From the NCBI RefSeq assembly GCF_963678635.1, contig NC_087063.1:82567574-82631573 (forward strand): 64,000 nucleotides of DNA, written 5' to 3'. Position numbers and translations under genes: made by a program. Under the pieces are notes generated by a model. The model was not told the DNA's origin, searched no databases, and saw nothing but the letters and a program-made list of their open reading frames with translations. Every line of letters starts with the position of its first letter. Within the stretch, counting starts at the first letter, position 1. Source of the stretch: Symsagittifera roscoffensis (Eukaryota; Xenacoelomorpha; Acoela; Convolutidae). Positions 11,401 through 23,700 of the stretch are shown here, piece after piece.

Positions 11401-12399
11401 AGCTTTTTTAGGATCAATTGAGCAATTTACTCATATTCCCGCGTGGAGGGGATTAGCTTGAAGTATCTTTAAAACCACCTGAAATTATTATGAAAGAGAT
11501 TAAATTTTGAGACAGATTTTTCAACGAAAGTGGAACAACAAAATTCACCTGATAAAAACTCAAAAAATATTTTTATATTCAAAAATTGACTGAAATTGAT
11601 TTATAAAATGGCTCTTTTTTACTTCCTCCACCTTTAAATTTCAGTTTTGAGAAGCAACGTTATTAATGTCATAATGCAATGAAACAGATGTGAATAGATC
11701 TTTCGTCATATTTCACATCGAAACATATACGCTTTAAGCCGTTTGAAACAAATACAAAAATCAAGGAGAAGGGAAAAAACTACATTACTAAGCAGCAGAA
11801 AATATGTTTTGGTATTCAGATACAAAGTTAGATCACCAACCAATGCAACTAAGCTTCCTCGAGGCAATAGTTGCCAGCTAAAAAAATCGATTTTTTCCAA
11901 ATTGTGTTCTTGGCGCTCATATAAACTTAACTCCATTCGGTCTCTAGCTTGCGTGCTCGGAGCAGATGAATCATCTGCCTGCATTTGATAATATGATTTC
12001 TAGCGTTTTACCGCTTTTGTTTGGGGGTAGTAGTTCAATTGGTTTTTACCGGGGATGGAGATTACTAAACTGATGCGCTTTTTATTCTTGATAAAACAAC
12101 AGCGAAACAACAGCTAGGAAAATGTAATGAAAAAACTAAAAAAACTCATAAATTTTCATAACAAAATTTTTTAAAGCCTGGTAACTATTTAAAAATAGAG
12201 ACGATTTTCTCATTGAAACGTTCTTGATACTATCATCAACATTTGAGAAAATTGAATCAAAATATGCTTTTAAACACTGCTCCGGAATTAAAACATATAA
12301 CTTTTCGAAATAAATATACAGCTACGGTTTTTGCATCGTTCGCATTTTAGTAAGTTGACAACATTTTTCCGTCCTTTGCGCAAATAAACTTGATATAAA

Positions 12400-12890
12400 A
12401 ATGAAAATCAATTTTCAAAACTCCAAACAATTTTTTCACCGTAGAAACAAAATGTCAAATTTTGTGATTGATAAACAAAAAAAGAAAACAAACAAACAAA
12501 ATTAATGGCTAAAAATATACTTAGTTAATTATCAGTAACCACGACAGTTGCAATCAGCAACCCTAAAGCAACAAAATCAGTATTTAAAGTAAATCAGAAC
12601 AGTATTAGGCATGCAAAAAGCTAAAAGGCGCACTTTTACAAAAATTAGTTTGGTACGAAAAAAAAGCAAATTTTCATCAACCAAACAATTTTTGAGCGTA
12701 AAACAAATTTCAAATTTTGTGATTGATAAACAAAAAATAAAAAAAAAATCAAACAAAAATAATTGCTGAAAATTACTTAGTTCATTATCAGCAGCAAAGC
12801 CAGTCGCAATCAGCAACCCTTATCAACAAATACAAGACTTCAAGTAAATCGGAACATCATTAAGCATGCAAAAAGATGCATTTTTAGGAA
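12400..12890. repeat. Tandem duplication, unit about 255 bp
   Basis: TTTTGTGATTGATAAAC recurs with a spacing of about 255 bases. Each copy is followed by an A-rich run, a TTAGTTAATTATCAG or TTAGTTCATTATCAG block, CAATCAGCAACCC and an AGGCATGCAAAAAG-like block. Confidence 0.7.
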
Positions 12891-14094
12891 ATTAGCTAGG
12901 TTATAAAGTTTTGTGAGTCAAAGACTATTTAAATGAAAGCACGCATTGACCTCAGCAGTCTAAATCAATACCCTAACAACATTGTTATCCTTAGGGTATT
13001 TTTGAACATGTAAGTTTTGGTTGAGATTTGTTGTTAAAAATTTCAACTTTACGTAAATTCTCAGCTGCTAAGTTGTTTGTTGAAAAAACGACAAAAACTG
13101 ACTTCAAATCCTTATCTTCAAAAATTTTGAAATTTTCAAAACAAATATCAGCAGGAGACGACTGCTTCCCACTCAACAATCACTCGCCACCTATTTTATC
13201 ATTTTTAAAATACAAAAACCAGCCAAGGTTTTGAAAAAAAACAACCAAAAGAAAACTGTAATTTTTTTAAAACCGTCTTTTTCTCGAGATTCGAAAAAAG
13301 TTTAATTTAAAAGTTTGAAAGCCAAATTTTTTTAAAATTTTATTATTAGATCACTTGCAATTTTTTTAAACCTTTTTTTGAACATAAAAACCAGCCGAGA
13401 GTAAGTAAAAAACAGCCGAAGGAAAACAAAAACATCTTCCTCTTGACCTTCAAAAAAAGTTTACAGCCCTAAAACTGTTTGAGAATTTTCTAAGCCTGGA
13501 TTTTTTCTTAACAATCCTAACATAAAAGGAACAAAACAGTAGCAAAATGTTTTTTTTAAAAACTGAGCTGTAGATTTAGAAAAACAAAATTCTCTCGAAA
13601 TTACGACTCAACAACGTTTTTTTCCCAGCTAGTCCATTTTTTTATCCGAGAGCTTATTTTCTTTCTTTTGAGAAGTGGTCATAGAACACAGAGGCGAAGC
13701 GGAGCTTTGCACCACTTGCGATACAAAACAACATAAAAAACGTACATGCGATTGCAAAAAGTGGACTTCGCTCAGAATCTTAGTAGTTTCTCTACTAAAA
13801 CAAGTCAAAAGTGTTAAAGATAATCAATTTTCCCAAGGAGGTAAGATTTCCCTTGCAAAAAATTAACGAATTGTCGCTTTGCAAAAGCAAATTTTGCAAC
13901 CATATTTTTTCATTTGAAATTTTCATCTCAGATTTCCTTGTAAAGCTTAGGAAAATTCAAAAAATGTCTAAAAAATGTTTAAAATATCTAAAAAACGGTC
14001 AAAAAACATTCCAAAATTCCCAATTTTTTCTACAAAAAGCAAATTTTGGCCTCTCAGGCAGAGAAAATTCCAAATACCGGGTTACTCGATTGAT

Positions 14095-14890
14095 CACAAG
14101 CTGATAACTGGCGCGGTAGTTTTCGCGAAAGTCAAAAAAATTCCAAAAAACTGTCAGAGTTTCAAAAATTAGACTTATTTGAAGGCCATAGTTTTTTCTC
14201 AACAGACTGGGTGTAGCCAATTGTAAACATAATAGTTTCAATTAAACCTATCATATCAGATTCGGCCGGATAGTTACCGAGAAAAGTTCTAAAAACGGTC
14301 AACGGATCAAAAATATGACAATTCCGAGAATCATGGCTTTTTGTGCAAAAACATAGAGCGTAGCCCCTTACGCAGAAGCGATTCGCGCAAACTGTAATTT
14401 TGGTTGAAGTCAAAATGTCAGATTTGGAAGGGTAGTTAATGAGAGAAAAAAAACAAAAACTTAACAAAAAACGGTCAAAAAATCAAAAGTTCCGAGGGCA
14501 ATAATTTTTGGTGTCAGAAAAAATTGGGCGAAGTCGCATAACCGAATGAGCTTACCACAATCCGTTCTTTCAGTTTAACCAAAAATCTAAGCTATAGCAG
14601 GGAAATTTTTGAGGAAGTCAACAAGTTCAAGAAACAGTCAAAAATGCAAAAACGTGACTTTCCCGTTATCTCCATTGAACCCTTAATATCAGGCTTGAGA
14701 GGTTAGTTTTCGAGACAAGTCAAACAGATTCACAGAACGGTCAACAAAAAAAAAGTTTGACTGTACCGAGTGCCATAATTCTTTTTGTTCAAAAACATTT
14801 TGTACGTATCCGCTTATGCAGGGGAACAAAACACTTCTACTTATTGAAACCAAAAATTCAAATTTGAGAAAACTAAGAAAATTAAAAACA
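14095..14890. repeat. Diverged tandem repeat, unit about 160 bp
   Basis: A motif like GGATAGTTACCGAGAAAAG followed by AAAACGGTCAA and a ...CCGAG..CAT/AAT...TTTTTGT block recurs near 14100, 14260, 14420 and 14697. Units are strongly diverged, so this is an old array. Confidence 0.55.
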
Positions 14891-15715
14891 TGGATGGAAT
14901 AATCCCCCACAAAACTGTGTGTCAAATACTCCCCCCACAACCTTTTTCGAAGGCTTTAGATAGAGGCGTCATTTGAAAAGAGACTCTAGAGGATTAGGCA
15001 GGCTCACAGGGGAGAAATTTCATACCCCTTTTTGGAAATCAGTTGAAACTTTTGAGAAAAACTAAAACTTTCCAAATAAATTTGAAAATAATTTTCCATA
15101 ACCAAAAAAAAGAAAGAAACCGACTTTTAAACATACAACGAATTTGAAAAGTGCGCAGGTGAGTGTCAAAATTGTGTTTCCCTTGTTACGACACAAAACT
15201 AGGTCGTTAAGCCGATAAAAAATAGGCCGAAATAATTTGGACCGAGGAATTTTTTTTAGCGAAACAAAAAATCCAAGAAGAAAATACGAAGTCAAGGACA
15301 GTAAAATTACATGTTATATGAGTAAATCAAACACTAAAATTCAGTTATCAAACCAACAAAAAATTTATTCCATCGTAAAGTTGAGTATCCTCATTTTGTA
15401 CTTTTATCCAAACGTTTTTGTTTTGATGATAGCTTTCTAAGAAAATATTAACCTTGAGGCTTCAAATTTGTAGCTTGAATTTTACTGAGATGAATGTATT
15501 CGCTTTCATTGAGAATTATGCAGTTTTTTGGTTAACTTTGAACACTCGACTCATATTTGCTGTAAGCAGTTTTCAAACATTCGGACTCTCCATCATAAAG
15601 AACTCCCCCTGCGTGGACACCTTTGCTGTTTTTTTTTCAGAGAATTAATAAAAAACCGCAAGATTTTATAACAATGATTGTCATTTCGTGCATTAAAGCT
15701 GAATATGAAGAAGGA

Positions 15716-16410
15716 TACAAGGATAGCCGGCGGTTACTGTGCATGCAGCACAGAATGTTCCGACCATAGTCTTTAAAAAAATCTACCAAAAAATTTTTTT
15801 TTTCTTAAATATTAATGTAGCTTTTTCTGCGTGGTGTGATAAAAAGATCTGAAATAAAATTACAGTGTAGGTATATTCGCCAGTCATAGTAAAATGTGCA
15901 AACCGGACAACAGTTTTTCAAAAACAACTAGAAAAATAAAATGAAAAAAATTTAAAAAAAAATTCAAATTTTAAATTTTTTTTGCAAAATTATTTTGATT
16001 TTTTGAAATTTTCGATCACTAAAGTGGCACGAAAATATCCAAAAACTAATGTTACTAGGGTAAAACTAATATTTAACATATTTCGGCTATTGTAAACGGC
16101 CTAAATTAAACATAAATAGCTGCTCGCTGGCTTTCGTCGCTCGAAATAACCCCTGAAATAAGAGGACAAATCAAAAATTTCCAACCGGTTTTTCTTGACA
16201 CTAAAAAAAAACGTAATGGAAAACTTTCAATGTGGTTCGAATCATGACTGAAAGGGCTTTAATATGATATATCTTTCAACCCAGTCCGATGATTATTTGT
16301 GGTAGCTGGTTTTGCGAGAAAACAAAAATAAAAAAAAAATAAAATAATAAACACACGAAGACAAAGATGCTCCCCATTTTCAATGATCGGAACAAAAAAA
16401 CACAAAAACA
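15716..16410 (-). repeat. Dispersed repeat family R1, inverted copy
   Basis: Begins AAGGATAGCCGGCGGTTACT, with CTGCGTGGTGTGATAAAAAG and the TATGATATATCTTTCAACCC / GATGATTATTTGTGG landmarks in the order expected for an inverted R1 copy. Confidence 0.7.
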
Positions 16411-16996
16411 AATTACCAAGAAACGAACCAAACAAATTTTACCGATGTACCTTTTAGGTAATTTTTTGGATTAACATTAGCATTTTTAATGGTTTGGCGA
16501 AAAAAACAATTCCTCAACTTCAAGCTGTATGATTGAAAGCCCCAATTTTGCTATTGAAAGATTTGCACTAAAGACATTGTAGGAGAAACAAAAATTTCAC
16601 GTGTGCGATGAGTGTTTGATCACGAAATTTACTTTCTAACGAGCAAACGGAATACTTTTAACCAAGAAATTAGGCTGAACCAAATAGTTACAAATACAAA
16701 CGGAAAAAGCACTTCAAAGAAAATGTTTTAAGAAAAGTATTTTAAATTTAGATTTAGGCACATCAAATAGTTACTAGCGATGATGATGCTTATAGTTACC
16801 TTGTAGTAAAAAAATTTGACTCAATTTCTTCTGCTAAAATTTTTTCGAATAGTTTTAATCAGTTAATTTTTTTATGTTGGGACATGACTAAGTTTTGAAA
16901 GATTGATTTTGTTTCAGCAAGTGATCATGTACTTATTTATTTGAATAAATTGCTTGTATGTGTTCCTTGTAATCTCTAGTTAAGTGAAACTACCTT

Positions 16997-17002
16997 TTTA
17001 TT
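16997..17002 (-). terminator. Possible poly(A) signal of the Ig gene
   Basis: On the - strand this reads AATAAA, about 475 bases after the stop codon at 17476-17478. Weak, because the region is AT-rich. Confidence 0.25.
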
Positions 17003-17475
17003 CTGTGTGACTATGTTTCAGATTTATAATTTCTAATCGACTATTTGACCTCCTTGACCAGGAATTCCTGGTCCAGCAATGATAGTGTTTTCAGGACTGA
17101 TCCAAACATAAACCTTGACTCGGGCCGATAAAATGAAAAAACAAACCTCTTCGATGTGTAAAAAGTTTAATTCAGAACTCATATAGTAATTAATCGTTAA
17201 GCATTTTAATTTTGTCTCACTATTAAGCCGTATGATAGCAATTTTCCTAAGGGTGCATACATGTTTAAAAGCTTTAGACTGAAATTCATAGTTTATGAAT
17301 ACTAACGAATCATGTTAGTGCCCCAAAATTGAAATTTCAACGATCGTTGAAGTTTTGATTAAATTATAATATTTTGGTTCAATTAACATGATCCGAGCTG
17401 AATTATTCAAATTCAATGTTTTTTGTCGCATCAAAAAGTAGTTTGTAGTTTTTTTCTGGTATAAACAATAAAATA

Positions 17476-17778
17476 TTACAACTGGACTCCAGTTTGCAAA
17501 TGTCCATTGGGCGAGCTTCCATTTGAGACTTGAAGCGAAGTCGTGTTAACTGTAGTCGTCACACTATTCGACACGAACTTTTTCATCACGACTGACTCGG
17601 TCTTGTTGGAACTTCGGTTCTGGGTCCCCCATTTAGTCTTGACAACTAAGTTGGTGTCGAAGCGGGCCTCCCCGTAGTGGTTTCGGGCGATGAGGGTGAT
17701 CAGGCCGGAGTCTGTCGGCTTGACCTTGAGGATCTCAAGGCGGTGGATTCCGTCGTACCACACTTTCATCCGGTTGCT
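17476..17778 (-). CDS. Ig gene exon x36: end of last Ig domain and C-terminus
   Basis: Acceptor GCTCCAG, phase 0. Codes SNRMKVWYDGIHRLEILKVK, PTDSGLITLIARNHYGEARF, then a Ser/Thr/Asn-rich tail ending NGHLQTGVQL and a stop at 17476-17478. The usual Y-x-C of the last strand is I-T-L-I. With no exon between it and x35, the W-F-K-D-G strand would be absent. Confidence 0.9.
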   Translation of the reverse strand, partial: SNRMKVWYDGIHRLEILKVKPTDSGLITLIARNHYGEARFDTNLVVKTKWGTQNRSSNKTESVVMKKFVSNSVTTTVNTTSLQVSNGSSPNGHLQTGVQL

Positions 17779-20700
17779 CTGGAGCAAAAAATTTCGAATA
17801 CAAAATCTGAGGATATTTCATTTATCGAAAAGCACCAATGTTTATAGAAAAAATACAAATTAGTTCAATTACTAGACAGCAAAGCCATTTTTTATAGAAG
17901 AAGCTCGCAATTACGAACAGTTAAAAAAACACAATTCCAGAAGATCCAGAAAAGCGTGCGATGTGCATCAAATAATCATTAGAGAATAAAATCAATTTTT
18001 TTCTTACAAAATCAAAAATTAAATTAATTGGATTCTTTGGCTCTTTTCCAGTTTCTCCCCCCTTAATTTTTTTTTCTAAAACTCAATATATTTATATATA
18101 TTTATATATATAAGCCTATTTGAATTTACTTTTCATGTTATAAACTGCATCAAAACGTGTCATCGTGAACAGATTTATACATTTCTTGCCTGCAAAATAC
18201 CGTGTGAACAATTTTTGAACAGCTTTGTTTCGTAATTTTACGAGGGGGGTGCCAATAAACTGGAAAAGAGTCGATGATTNNNNNNNNNNNNNNNNNNNNN
18301 NNNNNNNNNNNNNNNNNNNNNNNNNNNNNNNNNNNNNNNNNNNNNNNNNNNNNNNNNNNNNNNNNNNNNNNNNNNNNNNNNNNNNNNNNNNNNNNNNNNN
18401 NNNNNNNNNNNNNNNNNNNNNNNNNNNNNNNNNNNNNNNNNNNNNNNNNNNNNNNNNNNNNNNNNNNNNNNNNNNNNNNGGTCCTTTCCCTCGTGGATAA
18501 ATGGTCTTAATTAAAAACACGAAGTAAGTGATGACAACTAACAAAGTCTAAAAAATGTTCAAAAAGTAGTTTAAATCAAACAGGAAGTGAGTTGATTTAA
18601 TCACTATTTCCTCATCTACATTTAATGAAACTAAAAACACAAACAAAATTTTTTTTCTGTGTAAATAAATTATTTAAAATCGAAAAAAAGAGAAAAATTA
18701 AGTACTTCTCAAACTATATTCATATTCAAAAACTGACCATTCAAGAACATGCCCATAAATGGAAACTTACCATGGTGGGATCTCCAGCCGGGAAGACTGT
18801 GCACTCCATATACGTTTTGTCCTTTCCCTCCACCAAGTTAGTGATATCTTGAAGGGCCTTCTTGAACTTAGGGGCGATGTGGGGTTTGGAGGGTTTGAAC
18901 AACTCGTCTTCATTCCACTCATCTTTTTTCGCCCACACCGGAGGCGGCAACTCCTCGGGAGCAAAGGCGTCCGTTGGTCTAAAATAATATCGCATTTTGT
19001 TCACTAATCTACTGAAGTAAGAATTAACATTATATTTGTTAAGCTACCTTACATTAACCATAAATTTTAAAAATCAGTTAAAGTTTTTTATTACATATTT
19101 ATTCTTAGAAAAAACGGCCACAAGTCAATGATTGGAACACAGCGGTTGGATGAGATAGTTTCGTGAAAAGTATTTTAAGACAAACTCTTTAGAAAGTTTC
19201 AACGACCCATTATAGCTACCTTCATCTTTCACTTAACAACCACCGTTACTGCCAACTTTGAAGCGAACTTTTTCAAAAAGGCCCCACGCAAAATTTTTAG
19301 TTTTTTTTTAAAAGAACTTGTTTGTTTTTCTAAAATGATTGGTGAACCCTGTTGGTATCAACCATTCATTTCAACTTTAATTCAAATGTTGTTGTCAATT
19401 AACAATGTCAAAAAGTTTTTTTATTGCAGAGCAGATTAAAAACTCATTAGCTCGTGGAGTTTTTGTCCCCCACAGAAGAAAGGTCGGCAGTTTAAGGTCC
19501 CCAATGATCCTGGCTCGTTTATTGATGGTGAAAAAACAATATTCTGCTCAGAAATTATAATGAAATAATGTGATTCTTAACCGCAGCGGTGTTCCGTAAA
19601 GAGCTTTCTTTTTTGTTCATTTCTCTCGCCGAGAAATCGTGTTAGACATACGATAGCGATTATAATTTGAAGGGGGGCTTACTTTTTGGGGATGAGAACT
19701 TTGTTGTCATCCCACTCGTCCTTCTTGGCCCAGCTGGGGGGCGCCTCGTACGCAGGGGCCCTAAACATGTTCACCATGCATTGAAAAAAGACTCTCCGAT
19801 TCAATGGTGTGTCAATTAACAAGAAAATACAGTCATCATTCGCAATATTTCAAACCACTCTCAGAAATCAACCAAACTGCACAAAATTTTGATAAATTTA
19901 TTCAACCGATAACTGGACTTGAACCAATATCTCTGAATGCTAAAGAACGCTGCTTCAAATCAAGAGTCCAGGCCATCAAACATCGACACTGTCTTCGACT
20001 CAGCTAAATGCAGTGAATCAAAAATTCTTTTTGGTAGCCGCAAAAATTCTTTCGTAGGATATTTTAAATGTATACTAGGTTTTTAATTTTTTGCAAAAAA
20101 AACGCGAATTGCAATGAGAACTTTGTGCTTCTTTAACTAACCTTTTGGGTATGAGACTGTCCTCGTCACTCCAATCTGGTCCATTTTTGTTCTTCTTTGC
20201 CCAGGAGGGGAGGGGACTATTGTTGGTCGCAGGGGGCCTAAGCAACAGCCAAACATCAGTCAAAGAGCAAAACAAATTTCAAATTCCCTAAATTGCAACT
20301 TGGAGTCTGCAATCGGGTCAGTGCGTATGGGCTATTTTCGAGTTCCCCACCCCCTTCGTGAATCTCAAAACAAATTTGCATAAAAATTCTTCAACGGCAA
20401 ATTTACACGTAAGAAATGTTCTAATTAATTGTTTACTTGTTCACGTTGAAAATTTTTATAAAATAAAAGTTTTGAACATCAAAAGTCATTCAGAATAAGA
20501 TTTCGTCGATCAAATTTCCAAAAAAATCATGGCTGTCTTGGAAAAGAGCCGACATATGAATATATTAAGGATATTAGGATCCACACAGCATGCTTTTGCG
20601 ACCAAAACTTCATTTTCCCCAGAAACTTGGAAGAGTCGCGCATCATTAATACAAAAAGCATTCAAACAAATGTTACATTCACAGATAAATTAGAATAAAT

Positions 20701-23700
20701 TTGGAACTGACAACTTTTGTTTGCAATTTTCAGTTTTTTGCATCTTCTGCGCTCTTTGAAATGAGAAATTTAACAAACTCTTCAAGAATAGATTCCCATT
20801 GGAATGCATGCTTGTTATCTATCATCAGTATCGTGTATGAATAAAATTTCCATGGATGTGACAATTTGAACAACATACAAATTTCGGAACAATCAATTCT
20901 TTCTTAGTCTTTCTTTCTTTCTTACTCACTTGTTGGCTCTGTTCTGTTCCAGCTCTTCGTACCCTGCTCGCATGTCTTCTGGCAGTTGGGGCTCCTTAAT
21001 TAGCGATTCAGTTCCTGAGAAGAAAAATAAAATTATGCATAATAAGATAACTTCGTATTTTTCTAAGTGAAACTTTACTTCTTGAAGTAAAACTTCAATA
21101 TTTGATAAAGAAGTCCTTTTCATTTTTATCACTTTCTCATTAACAATTATCCAGAATAATCCACAAAATATCAACAAAATTCGATGCTTAAAAAATTCAC
21201 AATAACAAGTTGTGTAACTCAATTAAATTAAATTATAAAAGATTTGATATTAAAAAACTACTGACCTCTGACTGCCACTCTGCACGAGTTCTCAGCCATA
21301 CCAACTTTGTTGGTGGCTCTGCATGTATAAACTCCACTGTCTCGAGGGTTCAGGTGGTCGAATTCAAGGACACAGAAGCCGAACTCGAAGATGGGTCTCA
21401 GTCTTGTTTTGTGTAGCAGGGGACGACCGTCTTTGAACCATTCTACTACCTGAAAATACAAATTAGTCGTGCTTTTTCAGTATTCCAAATAGTAGTGGTT
21501 TTTGTCCAGTAGCTGACTTTTCCATCGGCACATAGTTGTTATTGTATTACAATGTGTTCAAAGTTGGTCAGAAAAAAAACTACGCCGAGCTCAAAAAACA
21601 CTCCGTCACTACATTCGAAAGTTGCCTGGCTTGTTACGTATTTGAAGTAACTTTTGAGAGAAAAATATTAAACATTAAATCATCACTTAAAAAAACGTAA
21701 AATTTGCAACTTTTTTTGTCCGTTTTTAAAGCTTTAAAGCCTTCCCCCTGAATTTTTCATAAAAACAATCATCAAAACCTAAATAAGTGCTTTCAATACG
21801 TTCATTGACACTTAAAAATCAACGCAAAAAACAATCATTAGTCGCATTTTATAATCTTTAGTCGCAGTTTTGAAAAAAAAGTATCTTCCTTACCATGGTG
21901 GGATCTCCAGCTGGGAAGACAGTGCACTCCATGTATGTCTTATCCCCCTCAACCATACTTATGTCCTGCAGTAGTTTCTTGAACTTGGGGGGCAGGTGGG
22001 GCTTGGAGGCCTCGAATATCTCATCCTCGTCCCACTCGTCCTTCCTAGCCCAACTGGGGGGCGTCTGATCCTCCGGGCGGGGAGGGAGGGGGTGGGTGCC
22101 TCTGAAATAGAACAAAGAACATTTTAGACGTCGAAAAGAAAGATAAACTAAAAAAAAAAAACATCGATTTGGGAAAAAAACTCAAAAGCGTCAAAACATT
22201 AGTTTAAAAAATTTATGACCATATAGTCAAGTTGTCAAAATTATTAACAAGGACGGTGAATGAAAAAAAAACAGAGCCGCCTCATTTTTGATATGAATTG
22301 TGCCAACATATCAATAAAAAATCAATAAACATACCATTAAACACAAAACTACTTTAAGTTTCTCGAAATACCTTTTCGGGATTGCGATCTTCACGGGTGT
22401 TGGCTTCTCTTGTTTTTGCGGCACTGAAGCACAAAATACATTTAGACTTCCAAATTTGAAGTGAGATTTAAAAAAAATTACAAGCATGATTTTTGCAGAA
22501 AAAATTGATGATGAGTAATTTTTCATTTTAAAAGTTATGAAGCAATATTGAAAATGGCAACCATTTCAATTCAATTTGTTTGTCAATGTGTTTTTTTATT
22601 GTTCCGAACACTGAGTTACTTATAGTTTTTAGTAATTATTACAATCTTTTATATATATTTATTTCAACGTTCGATTTCATGGATTATTTTTTTCTTTATG
22701 GGCTCACTTTTGATGTTGAGTTTGCAGGAGAACCCGTCAGTGCCGGCTGGGTTCTTGGCGAGGCAGTTGTACCACCCGTTGTCCTCTTTGTTCACGCCGC
22801 CGGGGAAGGTGACGTCATAAATTCCAGGTGCCACTTTCTCAACCACCGGACGCTCCTGGGGCTCGTAGTCGTTGTAGGGATCCTGGTTAATATTCTCATT
22901 ACAATATATATTTTTTTAATTTTGAAGATTCAAACTCAGATTTAGTGAGCGTAGCTGTAAAAAACTGCGAACACCCTTCAGTATTTACTAATAAAAACTT
23001 ATCTATCAGTATTTATAATGACAATTTTATCCCATCCATGTCTTTTTGAAACGCTTCAATTTTTGCAGTAATAGGAGTTTAAATTCGTTTGATATTTTGT
23101 TTAAAGTTTCGAAAATACCATAAAATACAACTTTTGAGCCAATAACTGATATGTTTACCTTTTTGAGGCCGTCCTTGACGAAGGCCAGCTCTGGCTCGGG
23201 GTTTCCGGTGACCCTAACTCGGAGGGTGATTGGCTCCCCCTCTCTGGCGGGGATGTTACTCGGGGGCTTCTGGGTAATCTTGGGGGGCTCTTCGATGCTC
23301 TTCTCTATTTAAAAATGAACATCTTTTTATCACAGATGATTCTGAAACCGTTATTCAAAGAGAATCCGTATTTTTGTTATCCTGTCTTGATTCGAGAAGT
23401 GGAGAAATTATCAAATTTAAACAATAGTTAATTTAAGATATTGGAGCTAGGTAAACAAGTTGAACAACAGTTAACCAAATTAGCCTTTTCATTTAAGAAA
23501 CAAAATACTTGAGAGCGCCAAAATATTTTACCGTGTTTTCAGACGTCTAGAATTTGTTCTTACCAAAACATAGACAAGAAAACATTCATCAAATATCTCG
23601 AATTATTATTGCACGCAGATTGTTTTCTTGTCTATACTTTTAGGCAAGAAAAAATGTTAGACGTCTGAAAAGGGTTAAATTTTTTGGCGCTTTCTCAAGT

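Larger units (their letters stand above)
9860..17475. other. Tail-to-tail intergenic region, repeat-rich
   Basis: About 7.6 kb between the NHE stop and the Ig-gene stop. It holds repeat copies (10470-11400, 12400-12890, 14095-14890, 15716-16410) and AT-rich sequence. ORFs of 60-101 codons here lack recognisable motifs and mostly overlap repeats. No gene is supported. Confidence 0.7.

Noticed and set aside
22580-22945. 121-codon ORF on the + strand
   Set aside because: Its core is antisense to Ig exon x28, whose splice sites and Ig motifs are clear.
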